This document shows positions 34,444-43,295 of a stretch of DNA of 64,000 bases, in pieces. The stretch's first letter is position 1. The number at the start of each line of letters is the position of its first letter. The stretch spans positions 5,771,835 through 5,835,834 of the forward strand of contig NZ_LFJC01000003.1 of assembly GCF_002776695.1 (NCBI RefSeq). The letters are read 5' to 3'. A program made the position numbers and the translations under genes. This DNA is from Bradyrhizobium nitroreducens. Lineage in GTDB: Bacteria > Pseudomonadota > Alphaproteobacteria > Rhizobiales > Xanthobacteraceae. Under the pieces are notes generated by a model that saw only the letters and a program-made list of their open reading frames with translations, was not told the DNA's origin and did not search any database.

Positions 34444-35588
34444 CTGCCCCCTTGAAACATTCCGATCCCGTCACCGTCGACGTCGCGCTCGGCGACCGCG
34501 CCTATGACATCGTCATCGGCCGCGGCGTGCTGGCCTCGCTTGGCGAACGGATCGCAAGCTTGCGCCCCGGCGTGCGCACCGCGATCGTGACCGATCGCAC
34601 CGTCGCAAAACACTGGCTCGAGCCGACCGAAGCCTCGCTCGCCGCTGCCGGCATCCCGACCTCGCGCATCGTGGTCGAGGAAGGCGAGATCTCCAAGACC
34701 TATGCCGGCCTGGAGAAGGTCAGCGAGGCCCTGATCGCCGCCAGGATCGAGCGCAATGATCTCGTCATCGCGCTCGGCGGCGGCGTGGTCGGCGATCTCG
34801 CCGGCTTTGCCGCGGCGATCCTGCGGCGCGGCGTCGACTTCGTGCAGGTGCCGACCTCGCTGCTGGCGCAGGTCGATTCCTCCGTCGGCGGCAAGACCGG
34901 CATCAACTCGCCGCAGGGCAAGAACCTGCTGGGGGCCTTCCACCAGCCGGTGCTCGTCATCGCCGACACCGCCGTGCTGGACACGTTGTCGCCGCGCCAG
35001 TTCCGCGCCGGCTATGCCGAGGTTGCCAAATATGGCGTGCTCGGGGACGAGGCCTTCTTCTCCTGGCTGGAAAAGAACCATTCCGATATCTTCAAGGGCG
35101 GCTCGGCGCGCGAGCACGCGATCGCGACCTCCTGCCGCGCCAAGGCGGGCGTCGTCTCTCGTGACGAGCGCGAGACCGGCGAACGCGCGCTGCTCAATCT
35201 CGGCCACACCTTCGGTCACGCGCTGGAAGCGGCCACCGGTTTCTCCGACCGCCTGTTCCACGGCGAGGGCGTTGCCATCGGCATGACGCTGGCGGCGCAG
35301 TTCTCGGCCCGGCTCGGCATGATCGGCGAGCAGGACGCGGCGCGCGTCGAACGGCATCTGATCGAAGCGGGGCTCCCGACCCGCCTGCAGGACATCGCCG
35401 GCTTTGCGCAGGAGGGGCTTGCCGACGCCGACGCGTTGATGGCCCTGATGGCGCAGGACAAGAAGGTCAAGCGGGGCAAGCTCACCTTCATCCTGCTGGA
35501 GGCCGTCGGGCGCGCCGTGATCGCTGGTGATGTCGAGCCGGCGCCGGTGCGCGATTTCCTGAAAGAGAAGCTCGCGCAAAAGGCTTGA
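34440..35588 (+). CDS. aroB: 3-dehydroquinate synthase
   Basis: A 382-residue NAD+/metal-dependent enzyme that converts DAHP to 3-dehydroquinate. Signature regions are ALGGGVVGDLAGFAAA (NAD-binding), PTSLLAQVDSSVGGKTGIN, YAEVAKYGVL and the metal-ligand stretch LNLGHTFGHALE plus LFHGEGVAIGM. Its start overlaps aroK (ATGA), forming an aroKB operon. A CNNM/CorC-like gene follows 29 bases later. Confidence 0.97.
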   Translation: MTAPLKHSDPVTVDVALGDRAYDIVIGRGVLASLGERIASLRPGVRTAIVTDRTVAKHWLEPTEASLAAAGIPTSRIVVEEGEISKTYAGLEKVSEALIAARIERNDLVIALGGGVVGDLAGFAAAILRRGVDFVQVPTSLLAQVDSSVGGKTGINSPQGKNLLGAFHQPVLVIADTAVLDTLSPRQFRAGYAEVAKYGVLGDEAFFSWLEKNHSDIFKGGSAREHAIATSCRAKAGVVSRDERETGERALLNLGHTFGHALEAATGFSDRLFHGEGVAIGMTLAAQFSARLGMIGEQDAARVERHLIEAGLPTRLQDIAGFAQEGLADADALMALMAQDKKVKRGKLTFILLEAVGRAVIAGDVEPAPVRDFLKEKLAQKA

Positions 35589-35617
35589 TGCGCGATTGAA
35601 CTTCTGTTGAGTGGTTC

Positions 35618-36922
35618 ATGGACTGGCTCGGATTCACCATCGTCATTCTCTGCCTGCTCGTCTCGGGTTTCTTCGCTGCGAGCGAGACTGCGCTGACCGG
35701 CGCCTCGCGCGCCAGCATGCTCCGCCTCTCCAAGCAGGGTAATCGCGACGCCGACGTCGTCTCTGATCTGCTCGACATGCGCGAGCGCCTGATCGGCGCA
35801 CTGCTGCTCGGCAACAACATCGCCAATATCAGCGCGTCTGCGCTTGCGACCTCCATCTTCACCGCCTGGTTCGGCGATGTCGGCGTGCTCTATGCCACCG
35901 GCGTGATGACCGCGCTGGTCGTGATCTTCGCCGAGGTGCTGCCGAAGACCATTGCCATCAACGCGCCGGATCGCATGGCGCTCGCGGTCGCGCGCCCGAT
36001 GCGGCTGACGATGTACGTGCTGGGGCCGCTGCTCAAGATCGTCGAAGTCATCGTTCGCCTGCTGCTGCGCCTGTTCGGCCTCGCCGGCGAGCACCAGGCG
36101 ATCCTGTCGCCGACCGAGCGCCTGCGCGGCGCGGTCGACCTGCTGCACCACGAGGGCAAGTTCGAGAAGCAGGACCGCGACATGCTCGGCGGCCTTCTGG
36201 ACCTGCGCGAGCTCCAGGTCTCGGACGTCATGATCCATCGCACCGAGATGATGATGATCAACGCCGATTTGCCGCCGGAAGAGCTGGTGCGCGAGGTGCT
36301 GGCCACCGAGTACACCCGCATCCCGCTCTGGCGCGAGAAGCCGGAAAACATCATCGGCGTGCTCCACGCCAAGGATCTCCTGCGCGCGATCCGTGCCGCC
36401 GACGGCGACACCTCGCGCATCGACGTCTCCACCATCGCGCTGCCGCCCTGGTTCGTGCCGGAGATGCGCCCCGTCTCGGAGCAGCTCAAGGCCTTCCGCC
36501 GACGAAAAACCCATTTCGCGCTGGTCGTCGACGAGTACGGCGAAGTCGAAGGCCTCGTGACGCTGGAAGACATTTTGGAGGAGATCGTCGGCGACATCTC
36601 CGACGAGCACGACGTCGTCGTCGCCGGCGTGCGCGCTCAGCCGGACGGCTCGGTCGTGGTCGACGGCTCGGTGCCGATCCGCGATCTCAACCGCGCCATG
36701 GACTGGCATCTGCCCGATGAAGAGGCAACCACGGTCGCCGGCCTCGTCATCCACGAGGCGCGCTCGATCCCCGACCGCGGCCAGAGTTTTACGTTCCACG
36801 GCTTCCGCTTCCGCGTTCTCCGCCGCGAGCGCAACCGCATCACCGCGCTCCGTATTTCACCGGTGCCGCGCGAGACGGAGCTGGAAGAGGCCAAGCCGAG
36901 ACGGGCGGGGACGTCGTTTTGA
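35618..36922 (+). CDS. CNNM/CorC-like membrane protein (DUF21-CBS-CorC_HlyC)
   Basis: A 434-residue protein. The N-terminal DUF21 membrane domain (about 1-185) has helices such as FTIVILCLLVSGFFAASETA and VVIFAEVLPKTIA. Two CBS domains follow (about 205-340, LVVDEYGEVEGLVTLEDI), then a C-terminal CorC_HlyC domain (about 350-420, VDGSVPIRDLNRAMDW). Related bacterial proteins export Mg2+/Co2+. Older 'hemolysin' annotations of this family are misleading. It lies downstream of aroB on the same strand in a conserved order. Confidence 0.92.
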   Translation: MDWLGFTIVILCLLVSGFFAASETALTGASRASMLRLSKQGNRDADVVSDLLDMRERLIGALLLGNNIANISASALATSIFTAWFGDVGVLYATGVMTALVVIFAEVLPKTIAINAPDRMALAVARPMRLTMYVLGPLLKIVEVIVRLLLRLFGLAGEHQAILSPTERLRGAVDLLHHEGKFEKQDRDMLGGLLDLRELQVSDVMIHRTEMMMINADLPPEELVREVLATEYTRIPLWREKPENIIGVLHAKDLLRAIRAADGDTSRIDVSTIALPPWFVPEMRPVSEQLKAFRRRKTHFALVVDEYGEVEGLVTLEDILEEIVGDISDEHDVVVAGVRAQPDGSVVVDGSVPIRDLNRAMDWHLPDEEATTVAGLVIHEARSIPDRGQSFTFHGFRFRVLRRERNRITALRISPVPRETELEEAKPRRAGTSF

Positions 36923-36924
36923 TT

Positions 36925-37089
36925 CTTACCCTCCCCTGGAGGGGGAGGGTCGATCGCGCGTAGCGCGAGCGGGGTGGGGTGATCTCTCCACTCGGGCAGT
37001 GCTCAGCGCGGAAAGACCGTCACCCCACCCCGCTTCACATCTCGCTGCGCTCGGTGTGAAGCGACCCTCCCCCTCCAGGGGAGGGTAAG
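36925..37089. repeat. palindromic intergenic element, family 1, copy A
   Basis: About 165 bp bounded by inverted CTTACCCTCCCCTGGAGGGG / CCCTCCAGGGGAGGGTAAG ends. One inner arm is near-constant among copies (GATCGCGCGTAGCGCGAGCG followed by GGGTGGGGTGATCTCTCC). The other inner arm folds as a sub-hairpin CGCTTCACA/TGTGAAGCG (37031-37063) around a TCTCGCTGCGCTCGG loop. It lies between the converging CNNM/CorC-like and bolA genes. Confidence 0.85.
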
Positions 37090-37095
37090 AGGAGA

Positions 37096-37365
37096 TCAAC
37101 CTTCCCCCGGCGCCTTGGCCTGGATCGCCAGTGCGTGCACGCTGCCGGAGAGTTCCGCGGCCAGCGCCGCATTTATCATGCGATGGCGGTCGACCCGGCT
37201 CTTCCCTTGGAAGGCATTCGACACAATATAGACGCGGTAGTGCGTCTCCCCGCCCGGCCGATGCCCGGCATGGCCCTCATGCAAATGTGACTCGTCGACG
37301 ACTTGCAGGCTTTCCGGCGTGAAAGCTTCCTGCAACTTGTTGCTGATAGTGTCTCGCATAGCCAT
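37096..37365 (-). CDS. BolA family protein
   Basis: An 89-residue BolA-fold protein (MAMRDTISNKLQEAFTPESL ... DESHLHEGHAGHRPGGETHY). The FQGKSRVDRHRMINAALAAEL helix-turn region with conserved Arg-His is present. BolA proteins pair with monothiol glutaredoxins through shared Fe-S clusters; the conserved histidines are candidate ligands. It is divergent from the J-domain gene, with about 105 bases between. The ATG two codons downstream is an alternative start. Confidence 0.92.
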   Translation of the reverse strand: MAMRDTISNKLQEAFTPESLQVVDESHLHEGHAGHRPGGETHYRVYIVSNAFQGKSRVDRHRMINAALAAELSGSVHALAIQAKAPGEG

Positions 37366-37470
37366 GTTGTGCCATTCGGGTGCAGAGGTCGCACCCGTTA
37401 TTTGCCGGGTTTGCAGCGAATTGCAATGTCAAGACTTGAAGGTTTTTGCATTGCGTAGTCAAAGTCAGCC

Positions 37471-38103
37471 ATGCCAATCGATTCATCGAAGTTCTTCGAC
37501 TCCATCCGCGTCAAGCCGCGGGGCAAGCAGCCGGAAGTAAAGCCGCGCGACACCGCGGTCGGCTGCGAATGGGCCGGATGCCAGAACAAAGGCGCGCATC
37601 GCGCGCCGAAGGGCCGCGAGAACCAGCGCGAGTACTGGCACTTCTGCCTGAACCATGTGCGCGAGTACAACCAGAACTACAATTTCTTCTCCGGCATGAA
37701 CGCCGACGCCGTCGCGCGCTACCAGAAGGACGCGCTGACCGGCCACCGTCCGACCTGGAAGATGGGCGCCAATGGCGGCAAGAAGGGTGCGGAAGCCGAG
37801 ATCGACATGGCGTCCGATCCGTTCAGCATGTTCTCCGAGATCAACGGCCGCGCCAGCTGGCGGAAGGGGCCCGAAGCCGCGCCCAAAGCCGAGACGCGCA
37901 AGGTGATGAACGCCGAGCGCAAGGCGCTGCAGGTGATGGGCCTCGGCCCCGATTCCACGCTCGCCGACGTCAAGAGCAAGTACAAGGCGCTGGTCAAGCA
38001 GCACCACCCCGACGCCAATGGCGGCGACCGCTCGACCGAAGACCGCCTGATCGAGATCATCAAGGCGTATAATTATCTGAAGACGGTGGTGCGGGAGGCG
38101 TAA
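37471..38103 (+). CDS. J-domain protein with N-terminal Cys/His motif
   Basis: A 210-residue protein. The C-terminal J-domain (about 152-208) carries the HPD signature at residues 179-181 (KQHHPDANGG), which stimulates DnaK ATPase. The N-terminal part has Cys32, Cys37, His43, Cys59 and His62 (GCEWAGCQNKGAH, YWHFCLNH), a possible zinc site. The J-domain at the C-terminus is a reversed layout relative to DnaJ. The gene lies next to bolA and upstream of cobS/cobT, an order often kept in alphaproteobacteria; a chaperone role for cobaltochelatase is only an inference. Confidence 0.9.
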   Translation: MPIDSSKFFDSIRVKPRGKQPEVKPRDTAVGCEWAGCQNKGAHRAPKGRENQREYWHFCLNHVREYNQNYNFFSGMNADAVARYQKDALTGHRPTWKMGANGGKKGAEAEIDMASDPFSMFSEINGRASWRKGPEAAPKAETRKVMNAERKALQVMGLGPDSTLADVKSKYKALVKQHHPDANGGDRSTEDRLIEIIKAYNYLKTVVREA

Positions 38104-38132
38104 GCTGCCCCACTTGTCGCCACACCCTTGGT

Positions 38133-38290
38133 GTCGTCCCGGACAAGCGCAGCGGAGCGCAGATCCGGGACCCAGAACCCCAGGAAGTAGTTTGGCGAAG
38201 ACTCGCAGTGAAGAAGTCTTCCTGCGGTACTCCCACCCCCTGCTATCGATAGATCACGCGGTATGGGTCCCGGCGTTCCGCCGGGACGAC
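38133..38290. repeat. REP-like palindromic intergenic repeat
   Basis: Inverted ends GTCGTCCCGG (38133-38142) and CCGGGACGAC (38281-38290), with an inner pair GATCCGGGACCCA / TGGGTCCCGG. It lies between the converging J-domain and citrate synthase genes. It shares the CCGGGA core with elements at 101-145 and 46521-46560. Confidence 0.7.
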
Positions 38291-38309
38291 ATGCCGTTAT
38301 GCGGCGCTA

Positions 38310-39404
38310 TCACGCCTCCGGCATCGCGCCCACGTATGACGAGCTCGGCCTGATCAGCCGCCCGGTGCGCTGCTGTTCGCGCGCATGCGCGGTCCAGCCT
38401 GCGGCGCGCGCGACCGCGAAGATCGGCGTGAACGCCTGCCTTGGGATCGCCAGCGCATCGAGCAGGATCGCGGTGAAGAACTCCACATTCGTCTCCAGCG
38501 GCCGCTCCGGATTCTTCTTGCGCAGCGCGCTGCGGATATAGGCCTCGACCTCGCCGGCAAAGGGCAAATCGGTGCCGTTGGAGGCAAGCGCCTCGACCGC
38601 GGTCTTGAGCACGTCGGCGCGCGGATCGCGCACGCGATAGACGCGGTGGCCGAAGCCCATCATGCGCTCACCGCGGGCCAGCGCCGCATCCACCCAGGGT
38701 TTTATGCGCTCGCGCGAGCCGATCGCGTCCAGCATTTCCAGCACCGGCTCCGGCGCGCCGCCGTGCAGCGGGCCGGTCAGCGCGCAATAGCCTGCGGTGA
38801 CGGCTGCGAACAGATCGGCCTGCGTCGAGGCCACCACGCGCGCGGTGAAGGTCGAGGCGTTCATGCCGTGGTCGCTGGCGGTGACGAGATAGGCATCGAG
38901 CGCGGTGACTTCGCGGGTTTCAGGCGCGCGTCCGTGCAGCATGCGCAGCGTATCGGTCGCATGGCTCACATCGGGGTCGGGGGCGACCGGCTCCAGCCCC
39001 TTGGCGCGCCGGACCAGCGCGCCCGCGATGACGGGAAACGCGCCGACGATGGTCGCCTCGTGCTCGAGCCCGTGCTCGGCGCGAAGTCCTGCGACCGCCG
39101 CGCGAAACCCGTCGATGACGCCCATGCCGCGCGTTGCCGGCAGCAGGTCCGGCAGGCGGGCGAAGGCGCGCTCGCGCGCAATGCCGAGGTGTGAGCGCAC
39201 ATTGGCTTCGGTGAGGGTGGTCTTGCTGGCGCCGTTCCAGAGCCGGGCGGTGACGCCCTCGAAGCTCGACTTGGCGGCGAGGCGTCCGACGTGCTCCCCG
39301 GCAATGATCAATTCGCCGCGCTCGCCATCGACATGGCTCAGCACGGTCTCGGCCGCGGGAACGCCGTCCAGCCCGATCTGGCTTTTGGTGAGGTGGATGT
39401 TCAT
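38310..39404 (-). CDS. citrate synthase family protein
   Basis: A 364-residue citrate/2-methylcitrate synthase homologue, which condenses an acyl-CoA with oxaloacetate. Active-site regions are DHGMNASTFTARV, LHGGAPE (first catalytic His) and MGFGHRVYRVRDPRA (second His and substrate Arg). The segment TNVEFFTAIL has Glu where most citrate synthases have the catalytic Asp, as some family members do. GGGAGA precedes the ATG at 39404. It is divergent from a second homologue with an HTH domain, sharing an 84-base intergenic region. Whether it is the housekeeping enzyme or a methylcitrate-type variant cannot be told. Confidence 0.88.
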   Translation of the reverse strand: MNIHLTKSQIGLDGVPAAETVLSHVDGERGELIIAGEHVGRLAAKSSFEGVTARLWNGASKTTLTEANVRSHLGIARERAFARLPDLLPATRGMGVIDGFRAAVAGLRAEHGLEHEATIVGAFPVIAGALVRRAKGLEPVAPDPDVSHATDTLRMLHGRAPETREVTALDAYLVTASDHGMNASTFTARVVASTQADLFAAVTAGYCALTGPLHGGAPEPVLEMLDAIGSRERIKPWVDAALARGERMMGFGHRVYRVRDPRADVLKTAVEALASNGTDLPFAGEVEAYIRSALRKKNPERPLETNVEFFTAILLDALAIPRQAFTPIFAVARAAGWTAHAREQQRTGRLIRPSSSYVGAMPEA

Positions 39405-39460
39405 GGCCCAAATCTCCCTTTTGCATTGCACGCAGGGGAAAGGTCGGGCCTCTCGACACA

Positions 39461-39487
39461 TTGATCAATCTTGATTACATAAATCAA
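39461..39487. promoter_or_regulatory. candidate operator between divergent citrate synthase genes
   Basis: TTGATCAA (39461-39468) is followed directly, two bases later, by the perfect palindrome TTGATT-ACATA-AATCAA (39471-39487). The second ends one base before the ATG of the HTH-citrate synthase gene. The A/T-rich palindromes stand out in a GC-rich setting. A binding site for the HTH protein itself is plausible. The proximity to the ATG also suggests a short or leaderless transcript. Confidence 0.5.
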
Positions 39488-39488
39488 T

Positions 39489-40703
39489 ATGAAAAATTCT
39501 TCGGCGCTCTATCTATCCGCCCGGGAAGCCGCAGCTGAGCTCGCGATCTCGCCGGCCACGCTCTACGCCTATGTCAGCCGCGGCCTGATCCGCTCCGAGC
39601 CGACGCCGGATTCGCGGAAGAACCGCTACCGGGCCGAGGACGTCCGCGCGCTCAAGGAGCGCCGCATCCCGTCTCCGGAGCCGCGCGGCCTGCGCAGCTT
39701 CGATGCCGACCTGCCGGTGATGGATACCGAGATCTCGACCATCACCGAGGAGGGCGCGATCTATCGCGGCGTCAATTGCGTCGATCTTTCCGAGAGCGAC
39801 ACGCTGGAGCACACCGCGACGCTGCTCTGGGACGTCTCCGACGTCGATCCGTTCGCGCCCGACAATCAGCCCGCGCTGTCCGAGGAGATGCGCATGATCG
39901 GGCAGGCCGCGCGCCGGGCCGCGCCGATCGACCGCGCCATCGCCGTGCTCGCACTGGCGGCGAGCGTCGATCCCCGCGCGTTCACGCGTGCGCCCGATGG
40001 CCGCGCCATGGTCGGCGGGCGTATCGTCCGTCTGCTGGTCGCGACCATGCTCAATGCAGAGCCCTCGGCCGGGCCGTTGCATCAGCAGATCGCAACAGCC
40101 TGGGCCGCGGACAACAAGCACGCGCCCGACCTGATCCGCCGCGCGCTGGTGCTGCTGGCCGATCACGAGCTGAACGCCTCGACCTTCACCGCGCGCTGCG
40201 CGGCCTCGACCGGCCTCAACCTCTATGATGCCGTGATCGCCGGCCTCGCCGCGCTGAAAGGCCCAAAGCATGGCGGCGCCGGCGTGCTGGCTTCGCAGCT
40301 CGTCAAGACGCTGATCGATCGCGACGTCGCCCCTGTCGTGCGCGAGCGCGTCGCGCTCGGCGAGCGCTTTGCCGGCTTCGGCCACGGCGTCTACAAGCGC
40401 GGCGATCCCCGCGCGCAATCGCTGCTGAATGCGCTGTCGCGCGCCGGCGCGCCGCGAAAATTCACCCGCGAGGTGCCGGAGCGCATCGCGGAAGCCACCG
40501 GCGAGTTCGTCAACATCGACTATGCGCTCGCCGTGCTCGTGCACGCGCTGCGCCTGCCCGCGGGCAGCGAGCTCGCGCTGTTCGCAATGGCCCGCAGCGT
40601 CGGCTGGATCGCCCATGCCAGCGAGCAATTGCAGTTCGGAAAGTTGATCCGGCCGCGGGCAAGGTATGTGGGACCGGCGCCGGGGAGGAGAACGTCAGCA
40701 TAG
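39489..40703 (+). CDS. helix-turn-helix / citrate synthase fusion protein
   Basis: A 404-residue protein. Residues about 6-60 form a MerR/HTH_17-like DNA-binding domain (YLSAREAAAELAISPATLYA, then YVSRGLIRSEPTPDSRKNRY). The rest is a citrate synthase fold (about 75-395) with DHELNASTFTARC, KHGGAGVLA and GFGHGVYKRGDPRAQ. The usual GHRVYK arginine is Gly here, while the Asp is kept (VNIDYALAV). It could be an enzyme, a metabolite-sensing regulator, or both. It is divergently paired with another citrate synthase homologue across a palindrome-bearing 84-base gap, which favours autoregulation. It is a known but poorly characterised architecture. Confidence 0.88.
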   Translation: MKNSSALYLSAREAAAELAISPATLYAYVSRGLIRSEPTPDSRKNRYRAEDVRALKERRIPSPEPRGLRSFDADLPVMDTEISTITEEGAIYRGVNCVDLSESDTLEHTATLLWDVSDVDPFAPDNQPALSEEMRMIGQAARRAAPIDRAIAVLALAASVDPRAFTRAPDGRAMVGGRIVRLLVATMLNAEPSAGPLHQQIATAWAADNKHAPDLIRRALVLLADHELNASTFTARCAASTGLNLYDAVIAGLAALKGPKHGGAGVLASQLVKTLIDRDVAPVVRERVALGERFAGFGHGVYKRGDPRAQSLLNALSRAGAPRKFTREVPERIAEATGEFVNIDYALAVLVHALRLPAGSELALFAMARSVGWIAHASEQLQFGKLIRPRARYVGPAPGRRTSA

Positions 40704-40715
40704 GCTATAGGCTTC

Positions 40716-40877
40716 CACCCTCCCCTGGAGGGGGAGGGTCGATCGCGCGCAGCGCGAGCGGGGTGGGGTGATCTCTCCACTCGGATACTGTTGGATGTGG
40801 GGAGACCGTCACCCCACCCCGCTACGCATTTCGCTGCGCTCCATGCGTACCGACCCTCCCCCTCCAGGGGAGGGTAA
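40716..40877. repeat. palindromic intergenic element, family 1, copy B
   Basis: Same architecture and orientation as the copy at 36925: inverted CCCTCCCCTGGAGGGG ends, a constant arm (GATCGCGCGCAGCGCGAGCG then GGGTGGGGTGATCTCTCC) and a variable sub-hairpin. The sub-hairpin stem is TACGCAT/ATGCGTA (40823-40829 and 40843-40849) around a TTCGCTGCGCTCC loop. It lies between the converging HTH-citrate synthase and DedA genes. Confidence 0.85.
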
Positions 40878-40880
40878 GAT

Positions 40881-41540
40881 CTACGCCCGCGGCTTCGCTT
40901 CCGCGACGCCACCGTTCTGCCGCCTCCGATAGATCCACACCGCCAGCCCCCCGGCGATCGCAATGCCCACCACCGTCAGCATCCAGATGTGCTTGCCGAC
41001 ATGCGCGTGGTGATGCAGCCCGGCATATTCGTGCAGGGCCGACACCGCCAGCACGCCCGGCAGCACATGGGCGGGGGCCCAGACCAGGATCGCCGGGATG
41101 TTCACCGCATAGAACCTCGCCGGCGCCATGCCGAGCGCACCGGCCGTGACCGGCACGAAGGCGCGGATCGGCGGTACGAAGCGGGCGAAGAACACGGCCC
41201 AGGTGCCGAAGCGGTGGAAGAAGCTCTCGCTCTCCGAAACCACGCGCGGATAATTGGTCAGCGGCCAGGTGTTGAGGATTCCGCGCTGCTGCCGGTGCCC
41301 GATCCAATAGGCCGAGCCGTCGCCGAGCACGGCGCCGGCTGCGGCGGCCAGCAGTACCCACGGCAGCATCAGCTCGCCACCCGGGACCAGCGCGCTGAGC
41401 GCCAGGATGATGGTCGAGCCGGGGATCACCGATCCCACCACCGGGACCGCTTCGAGCAGCGCCGCCAGGAACAGGGTCAGATAGGCCAGCCACGGATGGG
41501 CGGAAACGAAGGCTATGAGGGGATCGAGAAAGGACGTCAC
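40881..41540 (-). CDS. DedA family membrane protein
   Basis: A 219-residue SNARE-associated/DedA protein. The N-terminal region TSFLDPLIAFVSAHPWLAY is followed by the LEAVPVVGSVIPGSTIILAL segment with conserved Glu. Also present are GDGSAYWIGHRQQR, FFARFVPPIRAFVPVTAGAL and a C-terminal helix (MLTVVGIAIAGGLAVWIYRR). DedA proteins are inner-membrane proteins linked to undecaprenyl-phosphate recycling and membrane homeostasis. The GTG at 41540 with AGAGACG upstream gives the standard N-terminus. The gap 41541-41834 upstream shows no gene and should hold the divergent dedA and cobS promoters. Confidence 0.9.
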   Translation of the reverse strand: MTSFLDPLIAFVSAHPWLAYLTLFLAALLEAVPVVGSVIPGSTIILALSALVPGGELMLPWVLLAAAAGAVLGDGSAYWIGHRQQRGILNTWPLTNYPRVVSESESFFHRFGTWAVFFARFVPPIRAFVPVTAGALGMAPARFYAVNIPAILVWAPAHVLPGVLAVSALHEYAGLHHHAHVGKHIWMLTVVGIAIAGGLAVWIYRRRQNGGVAEAKPRA

Positions 41541-41834
41541 GTCGTCTCTTGCGGGGCTGGAGCGCGGGGCTTCTGACCCTACATAAGTAAGGGCATGCGG
41601 CCAAAGTGCCATTCGCGGGGGTGACCCTTCGAACCCCGCCCGAATTTGGGCGTGATTCGCAAGGCAGCCCTCCAAAAACTGCGTTCCTTGCCTATCTAAA
41701 TGAAAAGACAACGGAACTTTGATTGGCGGGCGGGCTTCTGCCGGCTCGTTGTCTCTGATAGGTTCGCAGCCGCACCCAGCCGCAGCCAACGTGCAATAAC
41801 TGGTCTCGGGATCGCCCGGGACCTCGGAGGATTG

Positions 41835-42833
41835 ATGACGACCGCCGCCATGTCCAAAGTTGAGGAAGTTTCCGGTCTGCCCGACATGAAGGTGTCGGTG
41901 CGCCAGGTGTTCGGGATCGACAGCGATCTCGAAGTGCCCGCCTATTCCGAAGTCGATCCTCACGTGCCCGATGTCGACCCCGATTATCGCTTCGACCGCG
42001 CCACCACGCTCGCCATTCTCGCCGGCTTCGCCCGCAACCGCCGCGTGATGGTGACCGGCTATCACGGCACCGGCAAGTCCACCCATATCGAGCAGGTCGC
42101 GGCCCGCCTGAACTGGCCCTGCGTGCGCGTCAACCTCGACAGCCACATCAGCCGTATCGACCTCGTCGGCAAGGACTCCATCGTGGTCCGCGACGGCAAG
42201 CAGGTCACCGAATTCCGCGACGGCATCCTGCCCTGGGCGCTGCAGCACAACGTCGCGCTGGTGTTCGACGAATACGATGCCGGCCGCCCGGACGTGATGT
42301 TCGTGATCCAGCGCGTGCTCGAAGTCTCGGGCCGCCTGACGCTGCTCGACCAGAACAAGGTGATCAAGCCGCATCCGGCGTTCCGCCTGTTCGCCACCGC
42401 CAACACCGTCGGCCTCGGCGACACCTCGGGCCTCTATCACGGCACCCAGCAGATCAACCAGGGCCAGATGGACCGCTGGTCGATCGTCACCACGCTGAAC
42501 TATCTCAGCCATGACGAGGAGGTCGAGATCGTGCTGGCGAAGGCCAAGCACTATCGCACCCAGGAGGGCCGCGACATCGTCAACAAGATGGTGCGCCTTG
42601 CCGATCTCACCCGCAACGCCTTCGCCAATGGCGATCTGTCGACGGTGATGAGCCCGCGTACGGTGATCACCTGGGCGGAGAACGCCGACATCTTCGGCGA
42701 TATCGGTTTCGCCTTCCGCGTCACGTTCCTGAACAAGTGCGACGAGCTCGAGCGTCCCCTGGTCGCCGAATTCTACCAGCGCTGCTTCAATGCAGAGCTG
42801 CCGGAATCGGCGGTGAACGTGGCGCTGAGCTAG
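41835..42833 (+). CDS. cobS: cobaltochelatase subunit CobS
   Basis: A 332-residue AAA+ ATPase subunit of the aerobic CobNST cobaltochelatase, which inserts cobalt into hydrogenobyrinate a,c-diamide in cobalamin synthesis. Walker A is GYHGTGKST (75-83), Walker B is ALVFDEYDAG (about 141-150), and sensor 1 is in RLFATANTVGLGD. CGGAGG lies four bases before the ATG. cobT follows downstream but is separated by about 670 bases with a GNAT gene and a DUF29 remnant; in most relatives they sit closer together. Confidence 0.96.
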   Translation: MTTAAMSKVEEVSGLPDMKVSVRQVFGIDSDLEVPAYSEVDPHVPDVDPDYRFDRATTLAILAGFARNRRVMVTGYHGTGKSTHIEQVAARLNWPCVRVNLDSHISRIDLVGKDSIVVRDGKQVTEFRDGILPWALQHNVALVFDEYDAGRPDVMFVIQRVLEVSGRLTLLDQNKVIKPHPAFRLFATANTVGLGDTSGLYHGTQQINQGQMDRWSIVTTLNYLSHDEEVEIVLAKAKHYRTQEGRDIVNKMVRLADLTRNAFANGDLSTVMSPRTVITWAENADIFGDIGFAFRVTFLNKCDELERPLVAEFYQRCFNAELPESAVNVALS

Positions 42834-42844
42834 GGTTCGGGACG

Positions 42845-43255
42845 TTGGAGGTCCGGATCGAGACAACTTACGGCGCGACGAAGAAATTCGTCGCAGCCGG
42901 TCTCGAGGCCTTCAATCGGCAGCATCAAACGGCCGGTGCGCCAAAGTCGTTTGCGGTGACTGTCAGAGAGAATGACGATGCGCGAGGCGGTTTGGTCGCC
43001 GAAGGTGTTGGTCATTGGATGGTCTTCACTCTTTTATGGGTAGAAGACCGATATCGTCGCCGCGGCTTTGGGACCTCATTGCTTCGTACGGCAGAAGCTG
43101 AATCGAAGAAGAGAGGTGCAGTTGGTGTTCTGGTGGATACCTATTCGTTTCAGGCGCCGGCCTTCTATAGCAAGAATGGCTACGCGATCTACGGACAGGT
43201 TGACGACTTTCCGGAAGCCGGGATGACTTGGTTTCGATTTAAGAAGGCGCTTTGA
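42845..43255 (+). CDS. GNAT family N-acetyltransferase
   Basis: A protein of about 136 residues with the GNAT core. Beta4 and the acetyl-CoA loop are VFTLLWVEDRYRRRGFGTSL (R/Q-x-x-G-x-G/A type: RRRGFGTSLL, about residues 68-77). It continues AEAESKKRGAVGVLVDTYS and the C-terminal APAFYSKNGYAIYG motif. The acceptor substrate is unknown. Codon use is less GC-biased than cobS/cobT, so it may be an insertion. The start is uncertain: TTG at 42845 is taken, 11 bases after the cobS stop. Confidence 0.8.
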   Translation: MEVRIETTYGATKKFVAAGLEAFNRQHQTAGAPKSFAVTVRENDDARGGLVAEGVGHWMVFTLLWVEDRYRRRGFGTSLLRTAEAESKKRGAVGVLVDTYSFQAPAFYSKNGYAIYGQVDDFPEAGMTWFRFKKAL

Positions 43256-43295
43256 TCGGTTGGCCCCCTTGGATTCTGCAGAGAAGGCGAATGCG

